Shown here piece by piece: positions 11,786 to 25,135 of a DNA stretch of 64,000 bases. This DNA is from Ariolimax columbianus. Lineage: Eukaryota; Mollusca; Gastropoda; Stylommatophora; Arionidae. Location of the stretch: the NCBI GenBank assembly GCA_036924085.1, contig JAVGWX010000012.1, forward strand, positions 5,845,478-5,909,477. Direction: 5' to 3'. Each line of letters opens with the position of its first letter. The first letter of the stretch is position 1. A model generated the notes under the pieces. It searched no databases and had not been told where the DNA came from. It saw only the letters and a list, made by a program, of their open reading frames with translations. The translations under genes were made by a program, and so were the position numbers.

Positions 11786-13632
11786 CTACTTAACTTAACT
11801 TAACGTCTTTATGCTGGTTTAGAAGACCCTGCAGAGTCTGTACACAACCAGTTACATTTACATCACCTTGCTACAAAAGCTAAGCGCATCCAGTTTATTC
11901 TTAAATGCATTAACTGTCCCTGCCTCCACTACCTCCCCTGGCAATGCATTCCAAGCAGACACCACACTCTGACTAAAAAAATATTTCCTAATATCTAACC
12001 TGGACCTCTCTTTAGTCAGCTTGTAGCTATGCCCTCGCGTTATTGTAGGTGGCTGGATTTAAAAAAACTTGTAATAGTCTAATTTATCGATTCCTCTGAT
12101 CATCTTATAAACCTGTATTGTCACCACGAATTCTTCTCTCTTCGAGACACTGTAGGCCGGTTTTTCTGAGTCGTTCCTCATAACTGTAATTCTGGAATCC
12201 CACTATCATCTTTGTCGCTCTTTTTTGTATTCTTTCTAGCATGTTTATGTACCCTCTATGATAAGGACTCCACACCTGTACACAGTACTCCAATCTAGGT
12301 CTAACTAGAGCTTTATATTGTTTGACGATCACTTCCTTGCTCCTATGTTTATTATTTCTTTTTATCATACCTAACATTGCATTTGCCTTTTTCACTGCTA
12401 TCTTAACTTGCTCACTCACCTTTCCTGTATGATCTATTATAACCCCTAGGTCCCTTACCTTATCTATCTTTCTAATAATTTTTTCTCCCATTCTGTAATT
12501 ATGTTCCACATTGGATCTACCCATGTGGATGACTGTACATTTATCTACATTAAACTCCATTTGCCAGATTACAGACCATTCTCGAATTTTATCTAAATCC
12601 GACATCAATATATCCACTTCCGCTTTAGATGAGACACTACTGCAAAGTTTTGTGTCATCAGCAAATTTTGCAATCATGGATCCAATATCAATGTCCAAAT
12701 CATTTATATATATCAAGAATGAAATTGGTCCCAAAACCGAGCCCTGTGGCACACCACTTTTCACTTCACACCACTCAGAGTACTCCTTATTTATGCCCAC
12801 CCTCTGCCTTCTACCCGTTAACCAATTTTCAATCCATTTGGCAACTTCCCCACCTATTCCATGTGATTTTAACTTTCGAAATAATCTTTGATGAGGTACT
12901 CTATCAAAGGCCTTTGCAAAGTCTAGATAAATAACATCCACTGGCTCCCCTTTATCTATGATTTTAGTAACCTCCTCCATGAATTCTAATAGATTTGTTA
13001 AGCATGATCTCCTTCTAGTAAACCCATGCTGACTATTTCTAATTAGATTAAATTTGTCTAAATGCATTACAATGTTTTCTTTGATTATTGACTCTAACAA
13101 TTTACAGACTATGCTCGTTAAACTCACCGGTCTATAATTTGCTGGATCTGATTTTTTGCCTTTTTTGAATAAGGGGATCACTCCTGCATCTTTCCAATCC
13201 CGTGGAACAATCCCTTTTGCAAGTGATTGATAACATAATATAGCCAATGGTTTTGCTAGTTGGTCTCTAGTTTCATACAGCAATACCATCTGGACATTTA
13301 TTCACTTTCAACTCCTCAAACTTTTTTAAAAACAATTTCCTATGTTATACAGATTGATCTTAATCCCGCTTTATCCATGTCTCTTTGAAACAAATCTATA
13401 GGCTCTGGGATCTTGGAGCAGTCCTCTTTTGTGTAGACTGTGCCAAAGTACTGATTGAGCAGATTAGTTGCCTCCCTATTCTCACTTATTATTTTCCCTG
13501 TACTGTCTATGAGAGGGCCTACTTTGTCTTTCGTTCTTTGTTTATTTTTAACATAAGAGAAGAAGCTTTTACTTTCAATCTTGATCCTCTGAGCAAGTTT
13601 TTTTTCAAAGTCTATTTTTGCTGTTTTACTTC
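11786..13632 (-). mobile_element. 5'-truncated CR1/Jockey-superfamily non-LTR retrotransposon
   Basis: Minus-strand element with a connecting region (VKNKQRTKDKVGPLI), reverse transcriptase domain, C-terminal region (PITRGHSYKLTKERSRLDIR-like) and a short 3' UTR ending in a (TTAAG)n microsatellite at 11786-11804. It is flanked on both sides by the same 49-bp repeat family, so it inserted into that array. The apurinic endonuclease domain is missing, which fits 5' truncation. I could not define an unambiguous target-site duplication. Confidence 0.85.
12105..13289 (-). pseudogene. Reverse transcriptase of the CR1-like element, degenerate
   Basis: A 394-codon frame with recognisable RT blocks: NYRPVSLTS, LDFAKAFDRVPH, SGVPQGSVLGP, the catalytic FADDTKL and the thumb-like LGVIID and LEYCVQVW. 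The ATG at its 5' end is an arbitrary internal Met: the RT frame continues upstream of 13289 but is broken by stops and shifts near 13290-13350 (around KCPDGI). At the 3' end a frameshift near RRIRGD takes the frame out before the C-terminal segment, which continues in another frame to about 11880. The element is probably dead. Confidence 0.85.
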
Positions 13633-14333
13633 TTCCATGTGGTCTAAAGGTTATCTTGACTTGAATTACTCACTCCACTTCTACCAAGTGTTCTAAAGGT
13701 TATCTTGACTTGACTTACTCACTCCACTTCTACAAAGTGGTCTAAAGGTCATCTTGACTTGACTTACTAACTCAACTTCTAACATGTGTTCTAAAGGTCA
13801 TCTTGACTTGACTTACTAACTCAACTTCTAATATGTGTTCTAAAGGTCATCTTGACTTGACTTAATCGCTCATGGATACCCACAGTAGTAACCATATAGC
13901 AGTCATGGGCACGTGTAGCAAACGGACCGGTCCATCGATCATTCGCTCGTCCACCACTGCAGGGATTACAGCGTTCTGTGCAGAGAGGATATATCTCGGG
14001 TTCAGTGCTGTGCAACAAGCGATTCTAAGAACAGGACACACTCTGTGACGTCCAGGTCAGGATTTTGAAAATAATACTAGCTTTCCATTTGTCAATTCGA
14101 TAGGACTGAGAGTGTGTGATAGAGAAAGAGAGAGACGAAACGCGAGACGATTGAGGAACGTTGATATACTGTTTCCATCCGTTACATCACCGGCAGTCGG
14201 AGAGCTCCTTTACATACACACACAAACACACACACCTACCCACACACACAGACACACAATCAGATACACACGCTATCACAGACACACACACACACACACA
14301 CAGTGAGTAGTGTGACAGAAATGGCACAACCAA

Positions 14334-17300
14334 ACGTATCTGGTAGCAAGTGTCACGGGAGAGACAAGCGAGGATGAGATCTGGAAGCAAGTGTCACGGG
14401 AAAGACAAGCGAAGATGAGATCTGTTAGCAAGTGTCACGGGAGACACAAGCGAGGATGAGATATGGTAGCAAGTGTCACGGGAGACACAAGCGAGGGTGA
14501 GATATGGTAGCAAGTGTCACGGTAGACACAAACGAGGATGAGATATGGTAGCAAGTGTCACGGGAGACACAAGCGAGGAAGAGATCTGATAGCAAGTGTC
14601 ACGGGAGACACAAGCGAGGGTGAGATATGGTAGCAAGTGTCACGGGAGACACAAGCGAGGGTGAGATATGGTAGCAAGTGTCACGGGAGACACAAGCGAG
14701 GGTGAGATCTGGTAGCAAGTGTCACGGGAGACACAAGCGAGGGTGAGATATGGTAGCAAGTGTCACGGGAGACACAAGCGAGGGTGAGATATGGTAGCAA
14801 GTGTTACGGGAGACACAAGCGAGGATGAGATATGGTAGCAAGTGTCACGGGATACACAAGCGAGGATGAGATCTGGTAGCAAGTGTTACGGAAGGGACGA
14901 GCGAGGATGAGATCTGGTAGCAAGTGTCACGGAAGAGACGAGCGAGGATGAGATCTGGTAGCAAGTGTCACGGGAGACACAAGCGAGGATGAGATCTGGT
15001 AGCAAGTGTCACGAGAGACACAAGCGAGGATGAGATCTGGTAGCAAGTGTCACGGGAGACACAAGCGAGGATGAGATCTGGTAGCAAGTGTCACGGGAGA
15101 GACAAGCGAGGATGAGATCAAGTAGCAAGTCTCACGGGAGACACAAGCGAGGATGAGATCTTGTAGCAAGTGTCACGGGAGACACAAACGAGGTTGAGAT
15201 CTGGTAGCAAGTGTCACAGGAGAGACAAGCGAGGATGAGATTAGGTAGCAAGTGTCACGGGAGACACAAGCGAGGATGAGATCTGGTAGCAAGTGTCACG
15301 GAAGAAACGAGCGAGGATGAGATCTGGTAGCAAGTGTCACGGGAGAGACAAGCGACGATGAGATCTGGTAGCAAGTGTCACTGGACACACAAGCGAGGAT
15401 GAGATCTGGTAGCAAGTGTCACGGAAGAGACGAGCGAGGATGAGATCTGGTAGCAAGTGTCACTGGAGACACAAGCGAGGATGAGATCTTGTAGCAAATG
15501 TCACAGGAGACACAAGCGAGGATGAGATCTTGTAGCAAGTGTCACGGGAGACACAAGCGAGGATGAGATCTGGTAGCAAGTGTCACGGGAGAGACAAGCG
15601 AGGATGAGATCTGATAGCAACTGTCACGGGATACACAAGCGAGGATGAGATCTGGTAGCAAGTGTTACGGAAGAGACGAGCGAGGATGAGATCTGGTAGC
15701 AAGTGTCACGGGAAAGACAAGCGAAGATGAGATCTGTTAGCAAGTGTCACGGGAGACACAAGCGAGGATGAGATATGGTAGCAAGTGTCACGGGAGACAC
15801 AAGCGAGGGTGAGATATGGTAGCAAGTGTCACGGTAGACACAAACGAGGATGAGATATGGTAGCAAGTGTCACGGGAGACACAAGCGAGGAAGAGATCTG
15901 ATAGCAAGTGTCACGGGAGACACAAGCGAGGGTGAGATATGGTAGCAAGTGTCACGGGAGACACAAGCGAGGGTGAGATATGGTAGCAAGTGTCACGGGA
16001 GACACAAGCGAGGGTGAGATCTGGTAGCAAGTGTCACGGGAGACACAAGCGAGGGTGAGATATGGTAGCAAGTGTCACGGGAGACACAAGCGAGGGTGAG
16101 ATATGGTAGCAAGTGTTACGGGAGACACAAGCGAGGATGAGAAATGGTAGCAAGTGTCACGGGATACACAAGCGAGGATGAGATCTGGTAGCAAGTGTTA
16201 CGGAAGGGACGAGCGAGGATGAGATCTGGTAGCAAGTGTCACGGAAGAGACGAGCGAGGATGAGATCTGGAAGCAAGTGTCACGGGAAAGACAAGCGAAG
16301 ATGAGATCTGTTAGCAAGTGTCACGGGAGACACAAGCGAGGATGAGATATGGTAGCAAGTGTCACGGGAGACACAAGCGAGGGTGAGATATGGTAGCAAG
16401 TGTCACGGTAGACACAAACGAGGATGAGATATGGTAGCAAGTGTCACGGGAGACACAAGCGAGGAAGAGATCTGATAGCAAGTGTCACGGGAGACACAAG
16501 CGAGGGTGAGATATGGTAGCAAGTGTCACGGGAGACACAAGCGAGGGTGAGATATGGTAGCAAGTGTCACGGGAGACACAAGCGAGGGTGAGATCTGGTA
16601 GCAAGTGTCACGGGAGACACAAGCGAGGGTGAGATATGGTAGCAAGTGTCACGGGAGACACAAGCGAGGGTGAGATATGGTAGCAAGTGTTACGGGAGAC
16701 ACAAGCGAGGATGAGATATGGTAGCAAGTGTCACGGGATACACAAGCGAGGATGAGATCTGGTAGCAAGTGTTACGGAAGGGACGAGCGAGGATGAGATC
16801 TGGTAGCAAGTGTCACGGAAGAGACGAGCGAGGATGAGATCTGGTAGCAAGTGTCACGGGAGACACAAGCGAGGATGAGATCTGGTAGCAAGTGTCACGA
16901 GAGACACAAGCGAGGATGAGATCTGGTAGCAAGTGTCACGGGAGACACAAGCGAGGATGAGATCTGGTAGCAAGTGTCACGGGAGAGACAAGCGAGGATG
17001 AGATCAAGTAGCAAGTCTCACGGGAGACACAAGCGAGGATGAGATCTTGTAGCAAGTGTCACGGGAGACACAAACGAGGTTGAGATCTGGTAGCAAGTGT
17101 CACAGGAGAGACAAGCGAGGATGAGATTAAGTAGCAAGTGTCACGGGAGACACAAGCGAGGATGAGATCTGGTAGCAAGTGTCACGGAAGAAACGAGCGA
17201 GGATGAGATCTGGTAGCAAGTGTCACGGGAGAGACAAGCGACGATGAGATCTGGTAGCAAGTGTCACGGGACACACAAGCGAGGATGAGATCTGGTAGCA

Positions 17301-20300
17301 AGTGTCACGGAAGAGACGAGCGAGGATGAGATCTGGTAGCAAGTGTCACTGGAGACACAAGCGAGGATGAGATCTTGTAGCAAATGTCACAGGAGACACA
17401 AGCGAGGATGAGATCTTGTAGCAAGTGTCACGGGAGACACAAGCGAGGATGAGATCTGGTAGCAAGTGTCACGGGAGAGACAAGCGAGGATGAGATCTGA
17501 TAGCAACTGTCACGGGATACACAAGCGAGGATGAGATCTGGTAGCAAGTGTTACGGAAGAGACGAGCGAGGATGAGATCTGGTAGCAAGTGTCACGGGAA
17601 AGACAAGCGAAGATGAGATCTGTTAGCAAGTGTCACGGGAGACACAAGCGAGGATGAGATATGGTAGCAAGTGTCACGGGAGACACAAGCGAGGGTGAGA
17701 TCTGGTAGCAAGTGTCACGGGAGACACAAGCGAGGGTGAGATATGGTAGCAAGTGTCACGGGAGACACAAGCGAGGGTGAGATATGGTAGCAAGTGTTAC
17801 GGGAGACACAAGCGAGGATGAGAAATGGTAGCAAGTGTCACGGGATACACAAGCGAGGATGAGATCTGGTAGCAAGTGTTACGGAAGGGACGAGCGAGGA
17901 TGAGATCTGGTAGCAAGTGTCACGGAAGAGACGAGCGAGGATGAGATCTGGTAGCAAGTGTCACGGGAGACACAAGCGAGGATGAGATCTGGTAGCAAGT
18001 GTCACGAGAGACACAAGCGAGGATGAGATCTGGTAGCAAGTGTCACGGGAGACACAAGCGAGGATGAGATCTGGTAGCAAGTGTCACGGGAGAGACAAGC
18101 GAGGATGAGATCAAGTAGCAAGTCTCACGGGAGACACAAGCGAGGATGAGATCTTGTAGCAAGTGTCACGGGAGACACAAACGAGGATGAGATCTGGTAG
18201 CAAGTGTCACAGGAGAGACAAGCGAGGATGAGATTAAGTAGCAAGTGTCACGGGAGACACAAGCGAGGATGAGATCTGGTAGCAATAGTCACGGAAGAAA
18301 CGAGCGAGGATGAGATCTGGTAGCAAGTGTCACGGGAGAGACAAGCGACGATGAGATCTGGTAGCAAGTGTCACGGGACACACAAGCGAGGATGAGATCT
18401 GGTAGCAAGTGTCACGGAAGAGACGAGCGAGGATGAGATCTGGTAGCAAGTGTCACTGGAGACACAAGCGAGGATGAGATCTTGTAGCAAATGTCACAGG
18501 AGACACAAGCGAGGATGAGATCTTGTAGCAAGTGTCACGGGAGACACAAGCGAGGATGAGATCTGGTAGCAAGTGTCACGGGAGAGACAAGCGAGGATGA
18601 GATCTGATAGCAACTGTCACGGGATACACAAGCGAGGATGAGATCTGGTAGCAAGTGTTACGGAAGAGACGAGCGAGGATGAGATCTGGTAGCAAGTGTA
18701 CCGGAAGAGACGAGCGAGGATGAGATCTGGTAGCAAGTATCACGTGAGACACAAGCGAGGGTGAGATCTGGTAGCACGTGTCACGGGAGAGACAAGCGAG
18801 GATGAGATCAAGTAGCAAGTGTCACGGGAGAGACAAGCGAGGATGAGATCAAGTAGCAAGTCTCACAGGAGACACAAGCGAGGATGAGATCTTGTAGCAA
18901 GTGTCACGGGAGACACAAACGAGGATGAGATCTGGTAGCAAGTGTCACAGGAGAGACAAGCGAGGATGAGATTAAGTAGCAAGTGTCACGGGAGACACAA
19001 GCGAGGATGAGATCTGGTAGCAAGTGTCACGGAAGAAACGAGCGAGGATGAGATCTGGTAGCAAGTGTCACGGGAGAGACAAGCGACGATGAGATCTGGT
19101 AGCAAGTGTCACGGGACACACAAGCGAGGATGAGATCTGGAAGCAAGTGTCACGGAAGAGACGAGCGAGGATCAGATCTGGTAGCAAGTGTCACTGGAGA
19201 CACAAGCGAGGATGAGATCTGGTAGCAAATGTCACAGGAGACACAAGCGAGGATGAGATCTGGTAGCAAGTGTCACGGGAGACACAAGCGAGGATGAGAT
19301 CTGGTAGCAAGTGTCACGGGAGAGACAAGCGAGGATGAGATCTGATAGCAACTGTCACGGGATACACAAGCGAGGATGAGATCTGGTAGCAAGTGTTACG
19401 GAAGAGACGAGCGAGGATGAGATCTGGTAGCAAGTGTACCGGAAGAGACGAGCGAGGATGAGATCTGGTAGCAAGTATCACGTGAGACACAAGCGAGGGT
19501 GAGATCTGGTAGCACGTGTCACGGGAGAGACAAGCGAAGATGAGATTTGGTAGCAAGTGTCACGGGAGACACAAGCGAGGATGAGATATGGTAGCAAGTG
19601 TCACGGGTGACACAAGCGAGGATGAGATCTGGTAGCAAGTGTCACGGGAGACACAAGCGAGGATGAGATCTTGTAGCAAGTGTCACGGGAGACACAAGCG
19701 AGGATGAGATCTGGTAGCAAGTGTCACGGGAGAGACAAGCGAGGATGAGATCAAGTAGCAAGTGTCACTGGAGACAGAAGCGAGGGTGAGATCTGGTAGC
19801 AAGTGTCACAGGAGACACAGACGAGGATGAGATCTTGTAGCAAGTGTCACGGGAGACACAATCGAGGATGAGATCTGGTAGCAAGTAACACGGGAGAGAC
19901 AAGCGAGGATCAGATCAAGTAGCAAGTGTCCCGGGAGACACAAGCGAGGATGAGATCTGGTGGCAAGTGTCACGGAAGAGACGAGCAAGGATGAGATCTG
20001 GTAGCAAGTGTCACGGAAGAGACAAGCGAGGATGAGATCTGGTAGCAAGTGTAACGGGAGAGACAAGCGAGGATGAGATCTGGTAGCAAGTGTCACGGAA
20101 GAGACGAGCGAGGATGAGATCTGGTAGCAAGTGTCACGGGAGAGACAAGCGAGGATGAGATCTGGTAGCAAGTGTCACGGGAGACACAAGCGAGGATGAG
20201 ATCTGGTAGCAAGTGTCACGGGAGACACAAGCGAGGATGAGATCTGGTAGTAAGTGTCACGAAAGAGACGAGCGAGGATGAGATCTGGTAGCAAGTGTTA

Positions 20301-20432
20301 CGGGAAAGACGAGCGAGGATGAGATCTGGTAGCAAGTGTCACGAGAGACACACGAGAGTATGAGATTTGGTAGCAAGTGTCAAGGAAGAGACGAGCGAGT
20401 TTGAGATCTGTTAGCAAGTGTCACGGGAGAGA
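14334..20432. repeat. 41-bp satellite array A5, about 149 copies, with higher-order structure
   Basis: Largest array. Variants recur at exact multiples of 41: the marker CACGGGAAAGACAAGCGAAG starts at 14395, 15707, 16281 and 17593, spacings of 1312 (32 units), 574 (14 units) and 1312. The marker GTGTACCGGAAG recurs near 18696 and 19434 (18 units). Most units carry a BglII-type AGATCT. Open minus-strand frames inside it come from a stop-free 41-bp period and are not genes. Confidence 0.95.
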
Positions 20433-20485
20433 CGAGCGAGGAACTTTCTACAAATTGTCTAGAAAGTTAGGATAGCATACGTAAC

Positions 20486-20617
20486 CTTCACAGAACGCTC
20501 CTTTTCGAGTTGAAACACAAGATGAACATTCGCCAGTCAAGTTATTACATGTACTATTAAGACACAAAATAGAACACTGCTGTGTACAATCGACACCAAA
20601 CATCCCTTCAGGACATT
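20486..20617 (-). CDS. EGF-like exon, array copy 5
   Basis: 132 bp, phase 1-1, intact acceptor and donor. Reads GMFGVDC at the start and CSILCLNSTCNNLTG in the core, so both the NST and the N-L-T sequons are present. It sits next to the longest satellite block yet shows no frame damage. Confidence 0.75.
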
Positions 20618-21917
20618 CTGAAATAGAACAATAGTAAAAATATTTAACAGATTATACAATGCACAGTGCTTACGTCTGCTTCTTATTTGCTCCACTTCTA
20701 CCATGAGTTCTAGAGGTCACCTTGACTTGGCTTAGTCACTCCACTTCAATTTTGGGGTCTAGAGGTCACTTTGACTTTACTTAGTAACTCCACTTCTACC
20801 ATGTGGTCTAGAGGTCACTTTGACTTTACTTAGTAATTCCACTTCTACCATGGGGTCTAGAGGGCACTTTGACTTTACTTAGTAATTCCACTTCTACCAT
20901 GGGGTCTAGAGGTCACTTTGACTTTACTTAGTAATTCCACTTCTACCATGTGGTCTAGAGGTCACTTTGACTTTACTTAGTCACTCCACTTCTACCATGT
21001 GGTCTGAATCTCATCTTGACTTGACTTAGTAACTCCACTTCTACCATGGGGTCTAGAGGTCATCTTGACTTGACTTACTCACTCCACTTCTACCATGGGG
21101 TCTAGAGGTCATCATGACTTGACTTACTCATTCCACTTCTACCATGTTGTCTGAATCTCATCTGGACTTGACTTACTTACTCCACTTCTACCATGTGGTC
21201 TGAAGCTCATCTTGACTTGACTTACTCATTCCACTTCTAACATGTGATCTGAAGGTCATTTTGACTTGACTTACTTACTCCACTTCTACCATGTGGTCTG
21301 AAGGTCATCTTGACTTGATTTACTCATTCTACTTCTAACATGTGATTTGAAGGTCATCTTGACTTTACTTACTTACTCCACTTCTACCATGTGATGTGAA
21401 GGTCATCTTGATTTGACTTATTTGCTCATGGATACCCACAGTAGTAACCAGATAGCAGTCATTTGCACATGTAGCGAACGGACCGGGCCGTCGATCATTC
21501 GCTCGTTCACCAGTGCAGGGATTAAAGCGTTCTGTGCAGAGAGGATATATCTCGGGTTCAGTGCTGTGCAACAAGCGAGTCTATGAACAGGACACACTCT
21601 GTGACGTCCAGGTAAGGATTTTGAAAATAATACTAGCTTTCCATTTTTTAACTCGATGGGACAGAGAGTGTGTGATAGAGAAAGAGAGAGACGATCGGCG
21701 AGACGATTGAGGAACGTTGATATACTGCTTCCAGCCGTTACATCACCGGCAGTCACAGAGCTCCTTTACATACTCACACAAACACACAATCACACATACA
21801 CATTCAGATACACACGCTATCACAGACATACATATACACACACACACTCACACAAACACAATCACACACACACGCACACAGTGAGTAGTGTGCCAGAATT
21901 GGCACAACCAAACGTAT
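20618..21917. repeat. Intronic unit U5: expanded 49-bp array, conserved segment, CA tract
   Basis: The 49-bp array is about twice as long as in other units (20690-21421, about 15 copies), with local doublets such as GACTTTACTTAGTAATTCC. Segment C at 21422-21768, CA tract at 21769-21880, junction palindrome with GAAT loop. Confidence 0.85.
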
Positions 21918-23270
21918 CTGGTAGAAAGTGTCAGGGAAGACACAAGCGAGGGTGAGATCTGGTAGCAAGTGTCACGGGAGACAAAAGCGAGGGTGAGATC
22001 TGGTAGCAAGTGTCACGGAAGACACAAGCGAGGGTGAGATCTGGTAGCAAGTGTCACGGAAGACACAAGTGAGGGTGAGATCTGGTAGCAAGTGTCACGG
22101 AAGATACAAGCGAGGGTGAGATCTGGTAGCAAGTGTCATGGGAGACACAAGCGAGGGTGAGATCTGGTAGCAAGTGTCACGGCAGACAAAAGCCAGGGAG
22201 AGATCTGGTACCAAGTGTCACGGGAGACCCAAGCGAGGGTGAGATGTGGTAGCAAGTGTCACTAGAGACAGAAGCGAGGGTGAGATCTGGTAGCAAGTGT
22301 CACAGGAGACACAAGCGAGGGTTAGATCTGGTAGGAAGTGTCACGGGAGACACAAGCGAGGTTGACGTCTGGTAGCTAGTGTCACGGGAGACACAAGCGA
22401 GGGTGAGATCTGGTAGCAAGTGTCACGGGAGACACACACGCGAGTATGAGATCTGGTAGTAAGTGTCACGGGAGACACAAGTGAGTATGAGATCTGGTAG
22501 CAAGTGTCACGGGAGACACAAGTCAGAATGAGATCTGGTAGCAAGTGTCACGGGAGACACAAGTGAGTATGAGATCTGGAAGCAAGTGTCACGGGAGACA
22601 CAAGTGAGTATGAGATCTGGTAGCACGTGTCACGGGAGACACAAGTGAGTATGATATCTGGTAGCAAGTGTCACAAGAGACACAAGTGAGTATGAGATCT
22701 GGTAGCAAGTGTCAAGGGAGACACAAGTGAGTATGAAATCTGGTAGCAAGTGTCACGGGAGACGCAAGTGAGTATGAGATCTGGTAGCAAGTGTTACGGG
22801 AGACATAAGTGAGTATGAGATCTGGAAGCAAATGTCACGGGAGACACAAGCGAGGGTGAGATATGGTAGCAAGTGTCACGGGAGACACAAGCGAGGGTGA
22901 GATCTGGTAGCAAGTGTCACTAGAGACACACACGCGAGTATGAGATCTGGTAGTAAGTGTCACGGGAGACACAAGTGAGTATGAGATCTGGTAGCAAGTG
23001 TCACGGGAGACACAAGTGAGTATGAGATCTGGTAACAAGTGTCACGGGAGACACAAGTGAGTATGAGATCTGGTAGCAAGTGTCACGGGAGACACAAGTG
23101 AGTATGAGATCTGGTAGCAAGTGTCACGGGAGACACAAGTGAGTATGAGATCTGGTAGCATGTGTCAAGGGTGACACAAGTGAGTATGAGTTCTGGTAGC
23201 AAGTGTCACGGGAGACACAAGTGAGTATGAGATCTGGTAGCAAGTGTCACGGGAGAGACGATTGAGGAAC
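21918..23270. repeat. 41-bp satellite array A6, about 33 copies
   Basis: Dominated in its right half by a private variant CACAAGTGAGTATGAGATCT. A block with ACACACACGCGAGTATG occurs twice about 495 bp apart (about 22430 and 22925), indicating a 12-unit duplication. Confidence 0.9.
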
Positions 23271-23311
23271 TTTCTACAATTTGTCTAGAAAGTTAGGATA
23301 GCATACGTAAC

Positions 23312-23443
23312 CTTCACAGAACGCTCCTTTTCGAGTTGAAACACAAGATGAACATTCGCCAGTCAAGTGATTACATGTACTATTAAGACACATAATAGAA
23401 CACTGCTGTGTACAGTAAACACCAAACTTCCCTTTAGGACATT
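23312..23443 (-). CDS. EGF-like exon, array copy 6
   Basis: 132 bp, phase 1-1, intact signals. Starts ECPKGKFGVYC, so E-to-K and M-to-K changes distinguish the right-hand copies from copies 1-5. Core CLNSTCNHLTG. First of the four recently duplicated units. Confidence 0.75.
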
Positions 23444-24596
23444 CTGAAATAGAACAATAGTAAAAATATTTAACAGATTATACAATGCATAGTGCTTACT
23501 TCTCCTTCTCTTTTGCTTCTCTTCTACCGTGAGTTCTAGAGGTCACTTTGACTTGACTTAGTCACTCCATTTCTACCATGGGGTCTAGAGGTCACCTTGA
23601 CTTGACTTACTCACTCCACTTCTACCATGTGGTCTAAAGGTCATCTTGACTTGACTTACTCACTCCACTTCTACCATGTGGTCTAAAGGTCATCTTGACT
23701 TTACTTACTCACTCCACTTCTAACATGTGTTCTCAAAGTCATCTTGACTTGATTTACTCACTCCACTTCTACCATTTTGTCTAGAGGTCATCTTGACTTA
23801 ACTTACTCACTCAACTTCTAACATTTGATCTGAAGATCATCTTGACTTCACCTAGTCGCTCATGGATACCCACAGTAGTAACCAAATAGCAGTCATGGGC
23901 ACGTGTAGCGAACAGACCGGGCCGTCAATCATTCGCTCGTTCACCACTGCAAGGATTACAGCGTTCTATGCAGAGAGGATATAGATCGGGCTCAGTGCTC
24001 TGCAATAAGCGAGTCTATGAACAGGACACACTCTGTGATGTCCAGGTAAGGATTTTGAAAATAATACTAGCTTTCCATTTGTCAATTCGATGGGAAAGAG
24101 AGTGTGTGATAGAGAAAGAGAGAGACGTTAGGCGAGACGATTAAGGAACGTTAATATACTGCTTCCAGCCGTTACATCACCGGCAGTCGGAGAGCTCCTT
24201 TACATACACACACACATACACACACACACACATACATACACATATACACACACACACATACACACACACATATACACACAAATACACACATACATACACA
24301 CACATACACATACATACACATATTCATACACACATACACATACACACACATACACATATACACACCTACACACATACTATTACCCACACATACACACATA
24401 TACACACACACAAACACACATACACACACACACCCACAATCAGTTACACACGCTATTACAGACATTTACAAACTCACACTCACACAAATACAATCACTCA
24501 CACACAAAATCCTAGACTTAAACACACATACACAATCGCTCACACACGCACAAGGACACAGTTAGTAATGTGCCAGAAATGGTAAAACCAAACGTA
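23444..24596. repeat. Intronic unit U6: 49-bp array, conserved segment, long CA/CATA tract
   Basis: B units at 23525-23860, segment C with the private GATATAGATCGGGCTCAG change, and a complex (CA)n/(CATA)n tract at 24206-24552. Near-identical to the next three units in both unique and microsatellite parts. Confidence 0.85.
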
Positions 24597-24959
24597 TGTG
24601 GTAGCAAGTGTCACGGCAGAGACGAGCGAAGATGAGATCTGGTAGCAATTGTCACGGGAGAGACGATCGAAGATGAGATCTGGTAGCAAGTGTCACGGGA
24701 GAGACGAGCGAAGATGAGATCTGGTAACAAGTGTCACGGGAGAGACGAGCGAAGATGAGATCTGGTAGCAAGTGTCACGGGAGAGGCGAGCGAAGATGAG
24801 ATCTGGTAGCAAGTGTCACGGAAGAGACGAGCGAAGATGAGATCTGGTAGCAAGTGTCACGGGAAAGACGAACGAAGATAAGATCTGTTAGCAAGTGTCA
24901 CGGGAGAGACGAGCGAGTTTGAGATCTGTTAGCAAGTGTCACGGGAGAGACGAGCGAGG
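24597..24959. repeat. 41-bp satellite array A7, about 9 copies
   Basis: GACGAGCGAAGATGAGATCT variants. Nearly the same unit order as A8. Confidence 0.9.
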
Positions 24960-25003
24960 AACTTTCTACAAATTGTCTAGAAAGTTAGGATAGCATACGT
25001 AAC

Positions 25004-25135
25004 CTTCACAGAACGCTCCTTTTCGAGTTGAAACACAAGATGAACATTCGCCAGTCAAGTTATTACATGTACTATTAAGACACATAATAGAACACTGCTG
25101 TGTACAGTAAACACCAAACTTCCCTTTAGGACATT
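25004..25135 (-). CDS. EGF-like exon, array copy 7
   Basis: 132 bp, phase 1-1. As copy 6 (KGKFGVYC) but with CNNLTG, adding an N-L-T sequon. It lies 1692 bp from copy 6. Confidence 0.75.

Larger units (their letters stand above)
11516..14333. repeat. Intronic unit U4: 49-bp array split by a retroelement, conserved segment, CA tract
   Basis: B units at 11600-11785 and 13632-13866 are the two halves of one array separated by a non-LTR insertion. Segment C at 13867-14213, CA tract at 14214-14302. The junction palindrome is damaged (TGTGACA arm). Confidence 0.85.

Noticed and set aside
12511..12934. Plus-strand frames of 101-126 codons
   Set aside because: They are antisense shadows of the CR1-like reverse transcriptase on the minus strand.
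4884..21574. Repeated minus-strand frame in segment C (STEPEIYPLCTERCNPCSG), initially considered a second duplicated exon
   Set aside because: The same frame has a TAA in unit U2 and a TGA (AND*R) in units U6-U9, and no acceptor gives an open phase-1 exon. It is more likely conserved only by shared ancestry.
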